Shown here: piece by piece, positions 53,146-62,446 of the stretch | Layout of the letters: the number at the start of each line of letters is the position of its first letter | Numbering within the stretch: position 1 is the first letter of the stretch | Assembly: GCA_945861275.1 (NCBI GenBank) | Contig: CAMATZ010000015.1 | Span: forward strand, 39,505 to 103,504 | Source: Bordetella parapertussis | Lineage (GTDB): Bacteria; Pseudomonadota; Gammaproteobacteria; Burkholderiales; SG8-41 | Direction: 5' to 3' | Length of the DNA stretch: 64,000 nucleotides | The notes under the pieces: model-generated | What the model saw: only the letters and a program-made list of their open reading frames with translations | Told to the model about the DNA's origin: nothing | Databases searched by the model: none | Translations under genes and position numbers: made by a program

Positions 53146-54126
53146 CTATTTGGCGAGTTGCGCGTCGATGGTAATTCCCGAAGTCTTGATGACCTCGGCC
53201 CAGCGCCGTACTTCGTTGCGGATCAATCCGGCATATTCTTCGGGCGTGCTGCCCACCAGTTCTGCGTCCTGCGCGGCGTAGCGCTCTTTTACGCCGGTTA
53301 CCGTCAGCGCCTTGACCACTTCGCCATGCAGTCGCGTAACCACGGCGCGCGGCAACCCCGCCGGACCCACCAGTCCGTACATGGCATCGATCACCATGCC
53401 GGGCACACCCGCTTCGCTCATCGACGGCACTTCGGGCATCGACGACAGGCGTTTGCCGCTGGTGGTGACGGCCAGTGCGCGCACTTTGCCCGACTTGACC
53501 ATCGCAGCCGCAGTAGGTATTGCGGCAAACAGCATTTGAATCTCGCCCGCGATCAGCGCCGTCATCGACTCGCCACCACCGCCTTTGAACGGCACGTGAA
53601 CGAGGCTGACGCGCGCGGCTCTGCTGAACAGCTCCGCATACACGTGCAGCGGACTGCCGCTGCCGCCCGAGCCGTAGTTGTAGGCGCCGGGATTGGCCTG
53701 CGCCAGCGCGATGAATTCCTTGAGCGTAGCGGCTTTGAGTTGTGGCGACACGACGAGTACCTGCGTAGCACCGGTGATTTGCGTGATCGCGGTGAAATCC
53801 CGCACCGGGTCGTACGGCAGTGACTTGTGCAGGTTGGGCACTATCGTGAATCCGGGCGTCGCTATCAACAAGGTGTAACCATCCGGCGCTGCTTTCGCCA
53901 CGTAGCCGGAGCCGATGATGCCGCCCGCGCCGGTGCGGTTTTCAACCACGAATGGGCGTCCGGTCTGTTCGGTCAGTTGCGGCGAAATAATACGCGCGGT
54001 GATATCGACCACGCCGCCGGGTGCGGCCGTTACCACCAATCGTACCGGGCGGCTGGGATAGGCGTCCTGCGCCGCGCAGAGCAATGGTGCATTCAGTAAC
54101 AACATCAACAGGCAGGTGTTACGCAC
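53146..54126 (-). CDS. Bug/TctC solute-binding protein
   Basis: The 326-residue protein has a signal peptide (LLMLLLNAPLLCAAQD, cleaved near 20) and Bug motifs YPSRPVRLVVTAAPGGVVD, VVENRTGAGGIIG and KAAPDGYTLLIA. It binds an unknown periplasmic ligand. It follows a second Bug gene by two bases on the same strand, so the two are co-transcribed; tandem receptors are common in genomes with expanded Bug families. It ends about 150 bases before an acyl-CoA dehydrogenase start on the same strand. Confidence 0.9.
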   Translation of the reverse strand: MRNTCLLMLLLNAPLLCAAQDAYPSRPVRLVVTAAPGGVVDITARIISPQLTEQTGRPFVVENRTGAGGIIGSGYVAKAAPDGYTLLIATPGFTIVPNLHKSLPYDPVRDFTAITQITGATQVLVVSPQLKAATLKEFIALAQANPGAYNYGSGGSGSPLHVYAELFSRAARVSLVHVPFKGGGGESMTALIAGEIQMLFAAIPTAAAMVKSGKVRALAVTTSGKRLSSMPEVPSMSEAGVPGMVIDAMYGLVGPAGLPRAVVTRLHGEVVKALTVTGVKERYAAQDAELVGSTPEEYAGLIRNEVRRWAEVIKTSGITIDAQLAK

Positions 54127-54128
54127 AA

Positions 54129-55091
54129 TTAATCCTCACGTTTGATCTTCGCCGCTTTCACAACCTTGCGCCATTTTTCGACATCGCGTCGAATGAGGTC
54201 GGCGAATTCCTGCGGCGGGCCGCCGGCGGATTCCAGTCCTTCCGCGCGCGTGCGATTTTTCATTTCTTCGGTGCGCAGAATTTTCGCCACTTCCTGATTC
54301 CAGCGCGTAACGATAGCCTGCGGCATGCCCTTCGGCCCCCAGATGCCGTACCAATGCACAACCTCAAATCCGGGCACGGTTTCATTAATGGCCGGCAGCT
54401 CCGGCAACAAGCTCGCGCGCGTGGGCGTGGTGACGCCAAGCGCGCGCAGCCGCCCCGCCTTGATATGCGGGATGACAGCGACCAGGCTCAGTGTCGTGAG
54501 CTGCACCTCCGCCCCGGCCAGCGCGATCAATGCCGGACCGGCGCCCTTGTAGGGAACATGCACCATATCGATACCCGTCTGCAGCTTTAATAGCTCTTGC
54601 GCGAAGTGCGGGACACTGCCGGCGCCGACTGAAGCGTAGTTGAGGCGGCCGGGGTTGAACTTGGCGTGGTCGATAAGTTCGCGTACGCTTTTTGCCGGAA
54701 TGGAAGGATGCACCGTCATCACCAGTGCAGTGGTGCCGAGCAGGATGATCGGCTCAATACCGTTGATGGGATCGAACGAGGGCGGGCTATAGGCGGAGGT
54801 CGCGGCATAAGTGCTGGCGACGATGATAATGGTGTAGCCGTCGGGTGCGGCGCGCGCCACCAGTTCCGAACCCGTGGCACCGCCGGCGCCGGGCCGGTTA
54901 TCGACGATCACGGCCTGGCCGAACGCCTCGGACACCGGTGTCGCAATCGCCCGCGCCAATATGTCTGTGCCGCCACCGGGCGCGAACGCCGAGATCATGC
55001 GCATCGGCTTGTTGGGATAGTTTTGAGCCCAGCCGTGCGCGGAAAAGCCCGCAGCCAAAAAAGCAAGCGCTAATCGCGGGGCAGTGCTCAT
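54129..55091 (-). CDS. Bug/TctC solute-binding protein
   Basis: The 320-residue protein has a signal peptide (LALAFLAAGFSAHGWAQN, cleaved near 22) and Bug motifs YPNKPMRMISAFAPGGGTD, VIVDNRPGAGGATG and RAAPDGYTIIIV. It is upstream of its tandem partner at 53.1-54.1 kb, with two bases between the genes. The pair is only moderately alike, so it is not a recent duplication. The ligand is unknown, and no TctAB is near. The ATG at 55089-55091 follows GGAGG-like bases (GGGAGGCGCAA). Confidence 0.9.
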   Translation of the reverse strand: MSTAPRLALAFLAAGFSAHGWAQNYPNKPMRMISAFAPGGGTDILARAIATPVSEAFGQAVIVDNRPGAGGATGSELVARAAPDGYTIIIVASTYAATSAYSPPSFDPINGIEPIILLGTTALVMTVHPSIPAKSVRELIDHAKFNPGRLNYASVGAGSVPHFAQELLKLQTGIDMVHVPYKGAGPALIALAGAEVQLTTLSLVAVIPHIKAGRLRALGVTTPTRASLLPELPAINETVPGFEVVHWYGIWGPKGMPQAIVTRWNQEVAKILRTEEMKNRTRAEGLESAGGPPQEFADLIRRDVEKWRKVVKAAKIKRED

Positions 55092-55140
55092 TTGCGCCTC
55101 CCTGCGAGATAAATGTCAGCGCCTTACGCTGTGCGCAACA

Positions 55141-55578
55141 TCAGACCGGCAGACGCCATGAATTGCGCGCATGCATATTGTTGACGATGTCGAATTTGAG
55201 ACCATTCGGATCAACATACTTGCGCTGCTCCTGTTGCTTGCCTTCAGCAGTGACCTGGCCGTCTTTAACTTGCCCGCGGTTTGCAAACCGTTTCGCAACA
55301 TTCTCGGCTTTGTCGGCATACACGGCGCCGAAAGTTTCCGCCTTGTCTGCGGCTTCACCGACGTCGTCCGCAATAAAACCGACGTGATGCAGGCCGCTGT
55401 AACCGATCGCCTCGTGGCTGGTCTTGTTATCGAGAATGGCAAGACTGATCACGCCATCGGTCAGCATGACTGAGCTGGCCGACTGGCGCACCCGCGTCAT
55501 CCCGAATGCCTGTTCATAGAACTTTGCGGCCTCATCGGTATTCGGAACGGCTATGGCAATGTGGCGTAATTTACCCAT
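55141..55578 (-). CDS. VOC family protein, methylmalonyl-CoA epimerase-like
   Basis: The 145-residue protein is one VOC module. It starts GKLRHIAIAVPNTDEAAKFYEQAFG with a first likely metal His, has a second in YSGLHHVGFIADDV, and ends YVDPNGLKFDIV with a likely Glu/Asp equivalent. The order resembles methylmalonyl-CoA epimerases and small glyoxalases, but the substrate is not certain. AAGGAGA precedes the ATG at 55576-55578 by six to seven bases. It sits between Bug genes on the same strand, so it could act on an imported carboxylate or its CoA ester; that is inference. Confidence 0.8.
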   Translation of the reverse strand: MGKLRHIAIAVPNTDEAAKFYEQAFGMTRVRQSASSVMLTDGVISLAILDNKTSHEAIGYSGLHHVGFIADDVGEAADKAETFGAVYADKAENVAKRFANRGQVKDGQVTAEGKQQEQRKYVDPNGLKFDIVNNMHARNSWRLPV

Positions 55579-55696
55579 CTCTATCTCCTTGTGGTGTATA
55601 GGGTGAAACGACGAATCGCGACTATTCTATTCCTCGCGGCACGATTACGACAGCGCAGCACAGCGGTGGAAGGCGTGAGCGACGCGCGCTGCTCTA

Positions 55697-56689
55697 TTAT
55701 TCCGGCTTGAGGCCGGCCGTGCGTATCACATTGCGCCAGCGGACGGTCTCGTCCTTAACGAATTTCCGCGTTGCGGCGAGGTCGCCGATGCCGGAGGACA
55801 TGTAGAGCGTGCGGTAGCGGGTCCTGACCTCTGGCGCGTTCAGGGCTTCGTTGAAAGCGCTATTCAGCCTGCCGATGATAGTCGCGGGGGTCTTAGGCGG
55901 TACGCTGATGGCGTTCCACGTATCCGACTCTGCGCCGCGCACACCCACCTCCGCCAATGTCGGAATGTCGGGCAGGAACTCGATCCGTTCATGGGTTGCC
56001 GTCGCCAGCACTTTGAGCCTGCCGTCCTTATACAGTGGCAGGATGGCGGCGACTTGAGCAAAGGTAAGATCGACATGACCACCCACCAGATCGACGAGCG
56101 AAGGCGCGGTGCCCTTGTACGGTATGTGTGTGAGCTGGGTGCGGGTAATCTGCATGAACAGCGCGGCGCTCAGATAGGCTGCCGTGCCCGCGCCCGGCGA
56201 TGCGTAGTTCACTTTGCCCGCATTGGCGTGGATGTAGGCCAGCAATTCCTTCACCGAACCAACCGGCAAATTCTGCCGCGTCACCAGCACGTTGGGGATG
56301 CGCGACATCACCACTATCGGTTCGAACACCGCCGGATCAAAATTAAGATTCTTGCTGAGCAAGCCGGCAATCGTGATCGGTGAAAGTGAAGAAGCCAGAA
56401 TAGTGTAGCCATCCGGCGCAGCATGAAATACCAGGCCCGCGCCCACGTTGCCGGCAGCGCCGCCCCGATTATCAATGACGAAAGGCTGTCCGAGTTTTTG
56501 CCGCACCTGCTCGACGAGGATGCGCGCCGCGGTATCAATGCCGCCACCCGGCGCAACCGCGACCACAACCCTCACCGGCTTGTGCGGATACTCAGCGGCG
56601 GGATTTGTTTGCGCGCTCGCGGTGGCGGCCAGCAGCGGCGTGGCCAGCGCAAGCCTCAACGTCATGAATTTGATAACGGCGTATTCCAT
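55697..56689 (-). CDS. Bug/TctC solute-binding protein
   Basis: The 330-residue protein has a signal peptide (LALATPLLAATASAQT) and Bug motifs YPHKPVRVVVAVAPGGGID, VIDNRGGAAGNVG and HAAPDGYTILAS. The next Met is at codon 9; either start gives a working signal peptide, and neither has a clear ribosome site. It is divergent from an MDR oxidoreductase gene across 72 bases. The ligand is unknown. It is the seventh full-length Bug gene in the window. Confidence 0.9.
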   Translation of the reverse strand: MEYAVIKFMTLRLALATPLLAATASAQTNPAAEYPHKPVRVVVAVAPGGGIDTAARILVEQVRQKLGQPFVIDNRGGAAGNVGAGLVFHAAPDGYTILASSLSPITIAGLLSKNLNFDPAVFEPIVVMSRIPNVLVTRQNLPVGSVKELLAYIHANAGKVNYASPGAGTAAYLSAALFMQITRTQLTHIPYKGTAPSLVDLVGGHVDLTFAQVAAILPLYKDGRLKVLATATHERIEFLPDIPTLAEVGVRGAESDTWNAISVPPKTPATIIGRLNSAFNEALNAPEVRTRYRTLYMSSGIGDLAATRKFVKDETVRWRNVIRTAGLKPE

Positions 56690-56761
56690 TTTAGTGTCTA
56701 TAGCTTTACACAGTCATGTGGCGACAGTATATTCAAAATTCCCATTGCAAAGTGATTCCCC

Positions 56762-57736
56762 TTGAAGGCTGTACTGGTACGTAAACACGGCGGCCCCGAG
56801 GTTCTGGAGCACGTCGAACTTCCCTGTCCCGAACCTGGCGAGGGTCAGGTGCGAGTGCGTATCAAGGCCATCGGTCTTAACCGCCGCGACGCTTTCATAC
56901 GCGCGGGAATTTACAAAAGAGCGTTACCGCTGATCCCGGGCATCGAGGCTGCGGGCGTTGTGGATGTCGTGGGTGCCGGCGTGAGCGGTTGGGCCAGCGC
57001 AGACCGCGTCGCCTACTACGTCGGCGACAGCCTCGGTGCGTATGCCGAATATCAGGTTGTTGCAGCGAATAGACTGGTCGGGCTGCCTGCGGAATTGTCG
57101 TTTCAGGATGCCGCGGCAATTTTTGATCACGGCCTGACCGCGCACTATCTGAGCACCAGTACCTTTCCACTGCGCAAAGGTCATCGCGTGTTGATTCATG
57201 CTGCGGCTGGTGGTGTCGGCAGTCTGCTAACGCAATTTGCCAAACGCGCCGGCGCTACCGTGTATGGAACGGTATCCACCACCGAAAAGGCATTACTGAT
57301 CAAAACATTAGGTGCAGATGAAAGCATCCTGTATACGACGTGCGATTGCGTTGCGGCGGTCCGCACATTTTCCGGCGGTGAGGGCGTTGATGTGGTCTAC
57401 GATTCGGTGGGCATCGACACCATAGAGGATAGCATCCGCTGCCTGAAACCGCGCGGAACCCTGGTGCTTTACGGTCAGTCCAGCGGCGCGGTGAGTGCCA
57501 TAGACCCGGCGCAACTTGCCGATGCGGGATCACTCTTTTTCACGCGACCGCATCTGGCGCATCACATCGCCACACAGGAAGAATTGAACCTGAGGAGCCG
57601 CGATATTTTTTCGTGGTATCTGCGCGGCGAGGTGTCGTTGCGTATCGACAAGGTGTACCCTTTGTCGCAGGCTGCGCAGGCGCATCGCCGCCTGGAGGAC
57701 AGATCCAGTTTTGGCAAGATTCTATTGATCCCCTGA
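56762..57736 (+). CDS. MDR/quinone oxidoreductase family protein
   Basis: The 324-residue zinc-free medium-chain dehydrogenase starts MKAVLVRKHGGPEVLEHVELP. It has the quinone-oxidoreductase segment NRRDAFIRAGIY in place of the zinc-site Cys, and the NADPH site VLIHAAAGGVGSLLTQFAKRAG. These features match the QOR group, which reduces quinones or enoyl-type substrates with NADPH. The start codon is TTG at 56762-56764 without a clear Shine-Dalgarno site. Its stop overlaps the start of the MmgE/PrpD gene by one base (TGATG), so they are coupled. The substrate is not known. Confidence 0.88.
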   Translation: MKAVLVRKHGGPEVLEHVELPCPEPGEGQVRVRIKAIGLNRRDAFIRAGIYKRALPLIPGIEAAGVVDVVGAGVSGWASADRVAYYVGDSLGAYAEYQVVAANRLVGLPAELSFQDAAAIFDHGLTAHYLSTSTFPLRKGHRVLIHAAAGGVGSLLTQFAKRAGATVYGTVSTTEKALLIKTLGADESILYTTCDCVAAVRTFSGGEGVDVVYDSVGIDTIEDSIRCLKPRGTLVLYGQSSGAVSAIDPAQLADAGSLFFTRPHLAHHIATQEELNLRSRDIFSWYLRGEVSLRIDKVYPLSQAAQAHRRLEDRSSFGKILLIP

Positions 57737-59088
57737 TGAAAAAAGATCTCACACAAATCTTCGCGTGCTTCGCCTCGCAATTGCGCTTTGAAGATATTCC
57801 CCACAGCGTGCGCGAGCGTTGCAAGGACTTGCTGCTCGACGCACTGGCGTGCGCGCTCGCCGGTTACGAAGGGGAGGATATGCCGAAGGTGTCGCGCTTT
57901 GCCGCCGCGCTTGGCCAGTCTCAGGAGAGCAGCATCATCGGTGGCGGGCGGCTTTCGCTGACCGGTGCTACTGCGCTTAATGGATTTTTGATTACCTCGG
58001 TTTCGCTGTGCGATGTTTACCGACCGACAGCCACGCACCTGCAACCGGTGGTAGTGCCGCCGGCGCTGGCCATCGCCGAGCGCGAGAATGCCAATGGCCG
58101 CGAATTGCTGACAGCATTGGCAACAGGCTTCGAAGTAACCACGCGCATCGGCGCCGGCCTCGACTATCGCGCGTTTCGCAGCCGTGGCTGGCATGGCCCG
58201 GGCGTAATCGGGCCTTTCGGCGCCGCGGCTGCCGCCGGCCGCCTTTTGCAATTTGACCCAGACAAAATGGCTATGGCATTCGGACTTGCCGGCAGCCAGG
58301 CCGCCGGTACCTTTGCGGCGTGGGGCACCTCGTCGGTGAAATTTCACCAGTTTCGCGGTGCGCTTTCCGGTCTGATGGCGGCGCTGCTGGCCGAGCAGGA
58401 TTTCGTTGCGACGCGCGAGTTTTTAACCGCACCGGACGGTGGTTTTTATGCCACCTACAGTGGTGGCGCGCCTGCCGACGCTGCGACAGAAGGGCTGGGC
58501 GAACGCTGGGAGCTGGAACAAATCGCCCTGCGGCCGTGGCCAACCTCGGCCGCCAATCAGGCGTTCGTCAGTGCGCTGTTCGAGCTGATACAGCAGCATG
58601 ATCTCAAAGCTTTGGATGTGAGCCGGCTGCGCATTCATCTGAGCAAAGCTTCGCACGAAGCGTACGCAAACCGCCGCGGCATCAGCGGCAAGTGGGAGGC
58701 CTCAGGCTCGGTCTACTACACGGCGGCGATAGTATTGTTTGACCGCGAATTGTGGATGGATCAATTCGAGCCGGCGCGTTTTAGCGATCCTGAGGTGCGC
58801 CGCTTTGCATTGGAGCGGGTGGAACTCACAGCCGATGCGGCATTGAGCGGCGTGCAGGCCATCGTCGATGTGGAAATGAAATCCGGCGCGGTTTTCACTG
58901 CGCGTTGCGATGAGCCCAAGGGCACACCGGAAAATCGCATGACGCGCGCCGAGATCGAGGCCAAGTTCCGCAAGGGCGCAAAAGGACGGCTCGGTACCAC
59001 ACAAGTGGCGCCGGTTCTCGACACCCTGACGCGGCTTGAGGATCTGCAATCGGTGCGCGCGCTGATGGATGTGCTGCGAGTGGGCTGA
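57736..59088 (+). CDS. MmgE/PrpD family protein
   Basis: The 450-residue protein starts KKDLTQIFACFASQLRFEDIP and matches the MmgE/PrpD family across its length. Segments include LLLDALACALAGYEG, GGGRLSLTGATALNG and the helical domain ALATGFEVTTRIGAGLDYR. PrpD is 2-methylcitrate dehydratase; other members are cis-aconitate decarboxylases or act on related tricarboxylates. No prpB, prpC or acnA gene is near, so the substrate is not certain. The start at 57736 overlaps the stop of the MDR gene by one base. The larger open frame upstream is an artefact. Confidence 0.88.
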   Translation: MKKDLTQIFACFASQLRFEDIPHSVRERCKDLLLDALACALAGYEGEDMPKVSRFAAALGQSQESSIIGGGRLSLTGATALNGFLITSVSLCDVYRPTATHLQPVVVPPALAIAERENANGRELLTALATGFEVTTRIGAGLDYRAFRSRGWHGPGVIGPFGAAAAAGRLLQFDPDKMAMAFGLAGSQAAGTFAAWGTSSVKFHQFRGALSGLMAALLAEQDFVATREFLTAPDGGFYATYSGGAPADAATEGLGERWELEQIALRPWPTSAANQAFVSALFELIQQHDLKALDVSRLRIHLSKASHEAYANRRGISGKWEASGSVYYTAAIVLFDRELWMDQFEPARFSDPEVRRFALERVELTADAALSGVQAIVDVEMKSGAVFTARCDEPKGTPENRMTRAEIEAKFRKGAKGRLGTTQVAPVLDTLTRLEDLQSVRALMDVLRVG

Positions 59089-59223
59089 AACCGCTACAAA
59101 CTTCCAGCGTGCAATCTGGCAAAGAATCATAGCTGTGGATTTTGGTGTATTGTCCGCAACAATCGGGAAGCAACAACCTAAGCCGCCCGCCGGTGCATCA
59201 ACGCCGGCGCGCAGGGAGCAGGC

Positions 59224-61320
59224 GTGGATCGATCGTGGCTGTCATTGGACATGCTGTGGGCGCTCGGCAGCCTGTGCCAGCTTAATAAAATCCCGTTTGA
59301 TCCCGCGCTGGTCACGCAACAACATCCGCCGCCCAATTCGGAATCCACTTTTATCGAAGCGGCCTCCTCGCTGGGGTTCAAGGTAGGGCGCTGCGATACC
59401 ACGCGCCGCAAGCTGGCCGAACTCACCCTGCCGTTTGTGGCGCTGCTGCGCGAGCCCGCATCCGCCTCCAGCGCCAATCTCGCACTGGTGATTAAACGCG
59501 ACGGCGAACGCCTGCTCTATTATCGCGCCCAGAGCAACACCGCCGAAACCATCGCCATCAGCGAATTTGACCAACGCTTCGAGCCGGTGGTGTTGCTGGC
59601 GGCGCATGAGGCTCAACCGCTCTCACCCGATGACGATCTGTGGTCGCGCGATCCGAAGAAATTCGGCTTTCGCTGGTTTTTGCCCGAATTGCTCAAGCAC
59701 AAAAGCATCTGGCGCGATGTGCTGATCGCCTCCTTGGTGCTGCAACTGGTGGGGCTGACCACGCCGCTGTTTACCCAGGTGATCATCGACAAAGTGGTGG
59801 TGCATCAATCGCAAAGCACCTTGATCGCCATTGGGGTGGGGTTGGTTATTTTCCTGATTTTTAATGCGTTCTTAACATGGCTGCGGCAGTATTTTATTCT
59901 GCACACCGGCAATCGCATTGACGCCGTGCTGGGCAGCCAGGTTTTTCGCCATCTGGTGCGGTTGCACTTGCGCTATTTCGAGCAACGTCCCACCGGCACG
60001 CTGATTGCGCGCCTGCAGGGCGTGGAAACGGTGCGTCAATTCATCAGTGGCGCAGCGGTGACGCTGTTTCTGGATCTGCCGTTTTTGTTTGTGTTTCTGG
60101 CGGTGATGTTCTGGTATAGCTGGCAACTGTCGCTGATCGCGGTGGCCACGGTAGCGTTGCTGGCGATACTCAGCATCGTCATCACACCGCTGTTGCGTAG
60201 CCGCGTGAATGATCAATTTCTGCTCGGCGCACGCAATCAGGCGTTTCTCACGGAATACGTGGTGGGCATGGAAACTGTGAAGTCGTTGCAGATGGAGCCC
60301 TATCTTGAAAAACGCTATGACGATCTGCTCGCCGCGTATCTCGCGGCAGGTTTTAAAACGCGGCAGTTGTCCAACACCACCAACACGCTGGCCAATGCCA
60401 TAGAGCAGACGCAAACGCTGGCCATACTGTGCGTGGGCGCGCTGATCGTAATGCAGAACGAAGGCTTCACCATCGGCATGCTGGTGGCGTTTCAAATGTT
60501 CGCCAGCCGTATGGCGCAACCGATGTTAAGGCTGGCTTCGCTGTGGCAGGAATTCCAGCAGGCTGATATCGCCGTCAAGCGCCTGGGCGACCTGATGGAT
60601 GCGCCTGCCGAGCCGTACACACTCACGCCTTCGCGCGCGGCAGGCGGGGCAGGGCAGATCGTCGTCAGCGGGCTGTCGTTTCGCTACAGTGAAAATCATC
60701 CTTATCTCTATCGCAACCTGTCGTTTGCATTGACGCCGGGACAACTCACGGTGATTAGCGGCCCCTCCGGCTGTGGCAAGAGCACACTGGTCAAGCTGCT
60801 GCAAGGCTTTTATCCGGTGGAGGAGGGGCGCATTGAAATCGACGGCCGCGATATCCGCCATTTATCGGCGAATGAACTGCGACAGTATTACGGCGTGGTG
60901 CCGCAGGACACGGTGTTGTTTGCCAATACCGTCTACGAAAATCTCAGTATGGCCAGCCCGCACGCGGGGTTCGACGACGTGATCACCGCCTGCCGCATGG
61001 CCGAAATTCATGAGGTGATCGAAAAAATGCCCCAAGGCTATCAAACCCACATCGGCGAACACGGCGCGGGACTATCCGGTGGGCAAAAACAGCGTATCGC
61101 CATTGCGCGCGCGCTGCTCAAGCGCCCGAAGATACTGATTTTTGATGAGGCCACCAGCGGTCTCGATCAACAAACCGCCGAGCAATTTGCGCAGACCATC
61201 AATCAGTTCAAGGGCAAAGTGACGATGCTGTTCATCGCGCACAACCTGCCGCGCACGCTGGCGGTGGATGAAGTGATTAATGTTGGGATGGCGCCGGCAG
61301 CGGACAAGCCTGCAGGGTAG
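59224..61320 (+). CDS. Type I secretion ABC exporter (HlyB/RtxB-like) with C39-like domain
   Basis: The 698-residue exporter has an N-terminal C39-like domain (about 1-125) that starts RSWLSLDMLWALGSLCQLNK. As in HlyB, the Cys of true C39 peptidases is missing at the usual place, so the domain binds substrate and does not cleave. Six transmembrane helices follow at about 165-440. The ATPase has Walker A GPSGCGKST at about 514-522, signature LSGGQKQR at about 617, and Walker B KILIFDEATSGLD at about 636-648. It would form a channel with an HlyD and a TolC protein, neither of which is nearby. No RTX substrate gene is seen. Confidence 0.92.
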   Translation: MDRSWLSLDMLWALGSLCQLNKIPFDPALVTQQHPPPNSESTFIEAASSLGFKVGRCDTTRRKLAELTLPFVALLREPASASSANLALVIKRDGERLLYYRAQSNTAETIAISEFDQRFEPVVLLAAHEAQPLSPDDDLWSRDPKKFGFRWFLPELLKHKSIWRDVLIASLVLQLVGLTTPLFTQVIIDKVVVHQSQSTLIAIGVGLVIFLIFNAFLTWLRQYFILHTGNRIDAVLGSQVFRHLVRLHLRYFEQRPTGTLIARLQGVETVRQFISGAAVTLFLDLPFLFVFLAVMFWYSWQLSLIAVATVALLAILSIVITPLLRSRVNDQFLLGARNQAFLTEYVVGMETVKSLQMEPYLEKRYDDLLAAYLAAGFKTRQLSNTTNTLANAIEQTQTLAILCVGALIVMQNEGFTIGMLVAFQMFASRMAQPMLRLASLWQEFQQADIAVKRLGDLMDAPAEPYTLTPSRAAGGAGQIVVSGLSFRYSENHPYLYRNLSFALTPGQLTVISGPSGCGKSTLVKLLQGFYPVEEGRIEIDGRDIRHLSANELRQYYGVVPQDTVLFANTVYENLSMASPHAGFDDVITACRMAEIHEVIEKMPQGYQTHIGEHGAGLSGGQKQRIAIARALLKRPKILIFDEATSGLDQQTAEQFAQTINQFKGKVTMLFIAHNLPRTLAVDEVINVGMAPAADKPAG

Positions 61321-61414
61321 CTGCGGCGCCTATTTGCGCTGCATCACAGAATAAGTTCGCCGACCCGTGGCGGGGTGTAGTACATTTGATGCGGATTCCG
61401 TGGAGGATCTGTCC

Positions 61415-61444
61415 TTTACAGAGTGCGGCCCACGCCGTTATAAT
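61415..61444 (+). promoter_or_regulatory. Sigma-70-type promoter for tRNA-Ala/tRNA-Glu
   Basis: TTTACA (61415-61420) and TATAAT (61439-61444) are separated by 18 bases. The -10 ends 14 bases before the tRNA-Ala gene. Confidence 0.75.
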
Positions 61445-61458
61445 CGGCAGCCTTTCGT

Positions 61459-61534
<76 letters not shown>

Positions 61535-61573
61535 GCAATACCCGTCGTTCGATTTTGCACCGCCCGCCTCGCA

Positions 61574-61649
61574 GTCCCTATCGTCTAGAGGCCTAGGACA
61601 TCGCCCTTTCACGGCGGTAACCGGGGTTCGAATCCCCGTGGGGACGCCA
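61574..61649 (+). tRNA. tRNA-Glu (TTC)
   Basis: The gene starts GTCCCTATCGTCTAGAGGCC. The anticodon loop CTTTCAC between CGCC and GGCG gives anticodon TTC. The T arm is CGGGGTTCGAATCCCCG, and CCA is encoded. Its 3' half also encodes the last residues of the recombinase remnant on the other strand. Confidence 0.96.
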
Positions 61650-62270
61650 GCAATTCCCCGGTCGCTGCCGGGATGGTGTAATGGATCTGGCATTTAAGCG
61701 TTTCCGGGTCCATGGCCACTTTGCCTATGATCCCGCGCAGGAAGTCCTTCAGCTCGTTGCGGTCAAGGCTGGCCATGTCATTGGCCAGATTGTCCAGAAT
61801 TTGGAGCACATCTTTCTCGGTGATGCCAGCGACGGCTCGCGCGTGAACCAAACGCGTTTCCAGGTCAATAATTTCAGCGCGTATCTTTTCGCGTTCTTGC
61901 TCCCAGATGGCGATCTGTGCCAGAAGTGGCCGTTCTATTCTTTCGGCCAACATCCCTGTGACTTTTTGAATTTTCCGATCCAGTGCATCTATGATTTCGT
62001 AAGCGCGCGCGATTTCCGCAATCTCGTCTTCGGGTGACTCGATCTGGTGGGCAGCGTGTACCAGCGCTTTGAAGAATTTGTCAGACTTCAGATCCTCGGC
62101 AACCTTACCCAGGACCGCACGCTCGACCGTGTTGCTGTTGACCCGTCTGCCATGGCGGTAATAGCGAACGTCGCCATCGCGGCAGCCGTACCACGGTTCT
62201 CCGTCCGGTGTGTGCAATAGCCCAGTGAGCACGTAATGTGCTGGCGTGCTTTCCCGCTTGCGCACCCAGG
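61609..62270 (-). pseudogene. Truncated serine site-specific recombinase (C-terminal part)
   Basis: About 220 codons remain of the C-terminal part of a large serine recombinase. They hold a zinc-ribbon-like remnant (YVLTGLLHTPDGEPWYGCRDG) followed by a helical coiled segment with LDRKIQKVTGMLAERIERP. The N-terminal resolvase catalytic domain is gone; a transposase scrap abuts the 5' side. The last residues (LLASPRGFEPRLPP) are encoded by tRNA-Glu DNA, and the stop lies inside the tRNA anticodon arm. This is typical of an element once integrated at a tRNA 3' end. It is not expected to be active. Confidence 0.75.
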
Positions 62271-62323
62271 CACGCCTCAATGTCGCGCAAGCTCTCCCAG
62301 TAGGTCAGTTGTGCGAAGGCCAT
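62249..62323 (-). mobile_element. IS4-family (DUF4372-type) transposase fragment
   Basis: The minus-strand frame reads MAFAQLTYWESLRDIEACLG and continues AQAGK. This matches the conserved N-terminal segment of IS4-type transposases (FAQLTYRESLRDIE). Only about 25 codons remain. The frame then passes into the recombinase DNA in another register, so this scrap marks a break point. Confidence 0.7.
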
Positions 62324-62411
62324 ACTCAGTCGCAGGACTCAAGGGACCCGTCCTTTCTTATGGTTCTACTAATCTCTTCGTTAGAGATCTACCAGCTCTT
62401 ATGCTGCACAG

Positions 62412-62440
62412 TTGCATAAAGATAGCATATTTGCTATATT
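62412..62440 (+). promoter_or_regulatory. HigBA promoter with overlapping palindromic operator
   Basis: TTGCAT (62412-62417) and TATATT (62435-62440) are separated by 17 bases. The palindrome ATAGCA-TATT-TGCTAT (62422-62437) overlaps the -10 and is a good operator for the HigA repressor. Transcription would start near the GTG start codon, so the mRNA may be leaderless. Confidence 0.7.
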
Positions 62441-62446
62441 CCCCGC

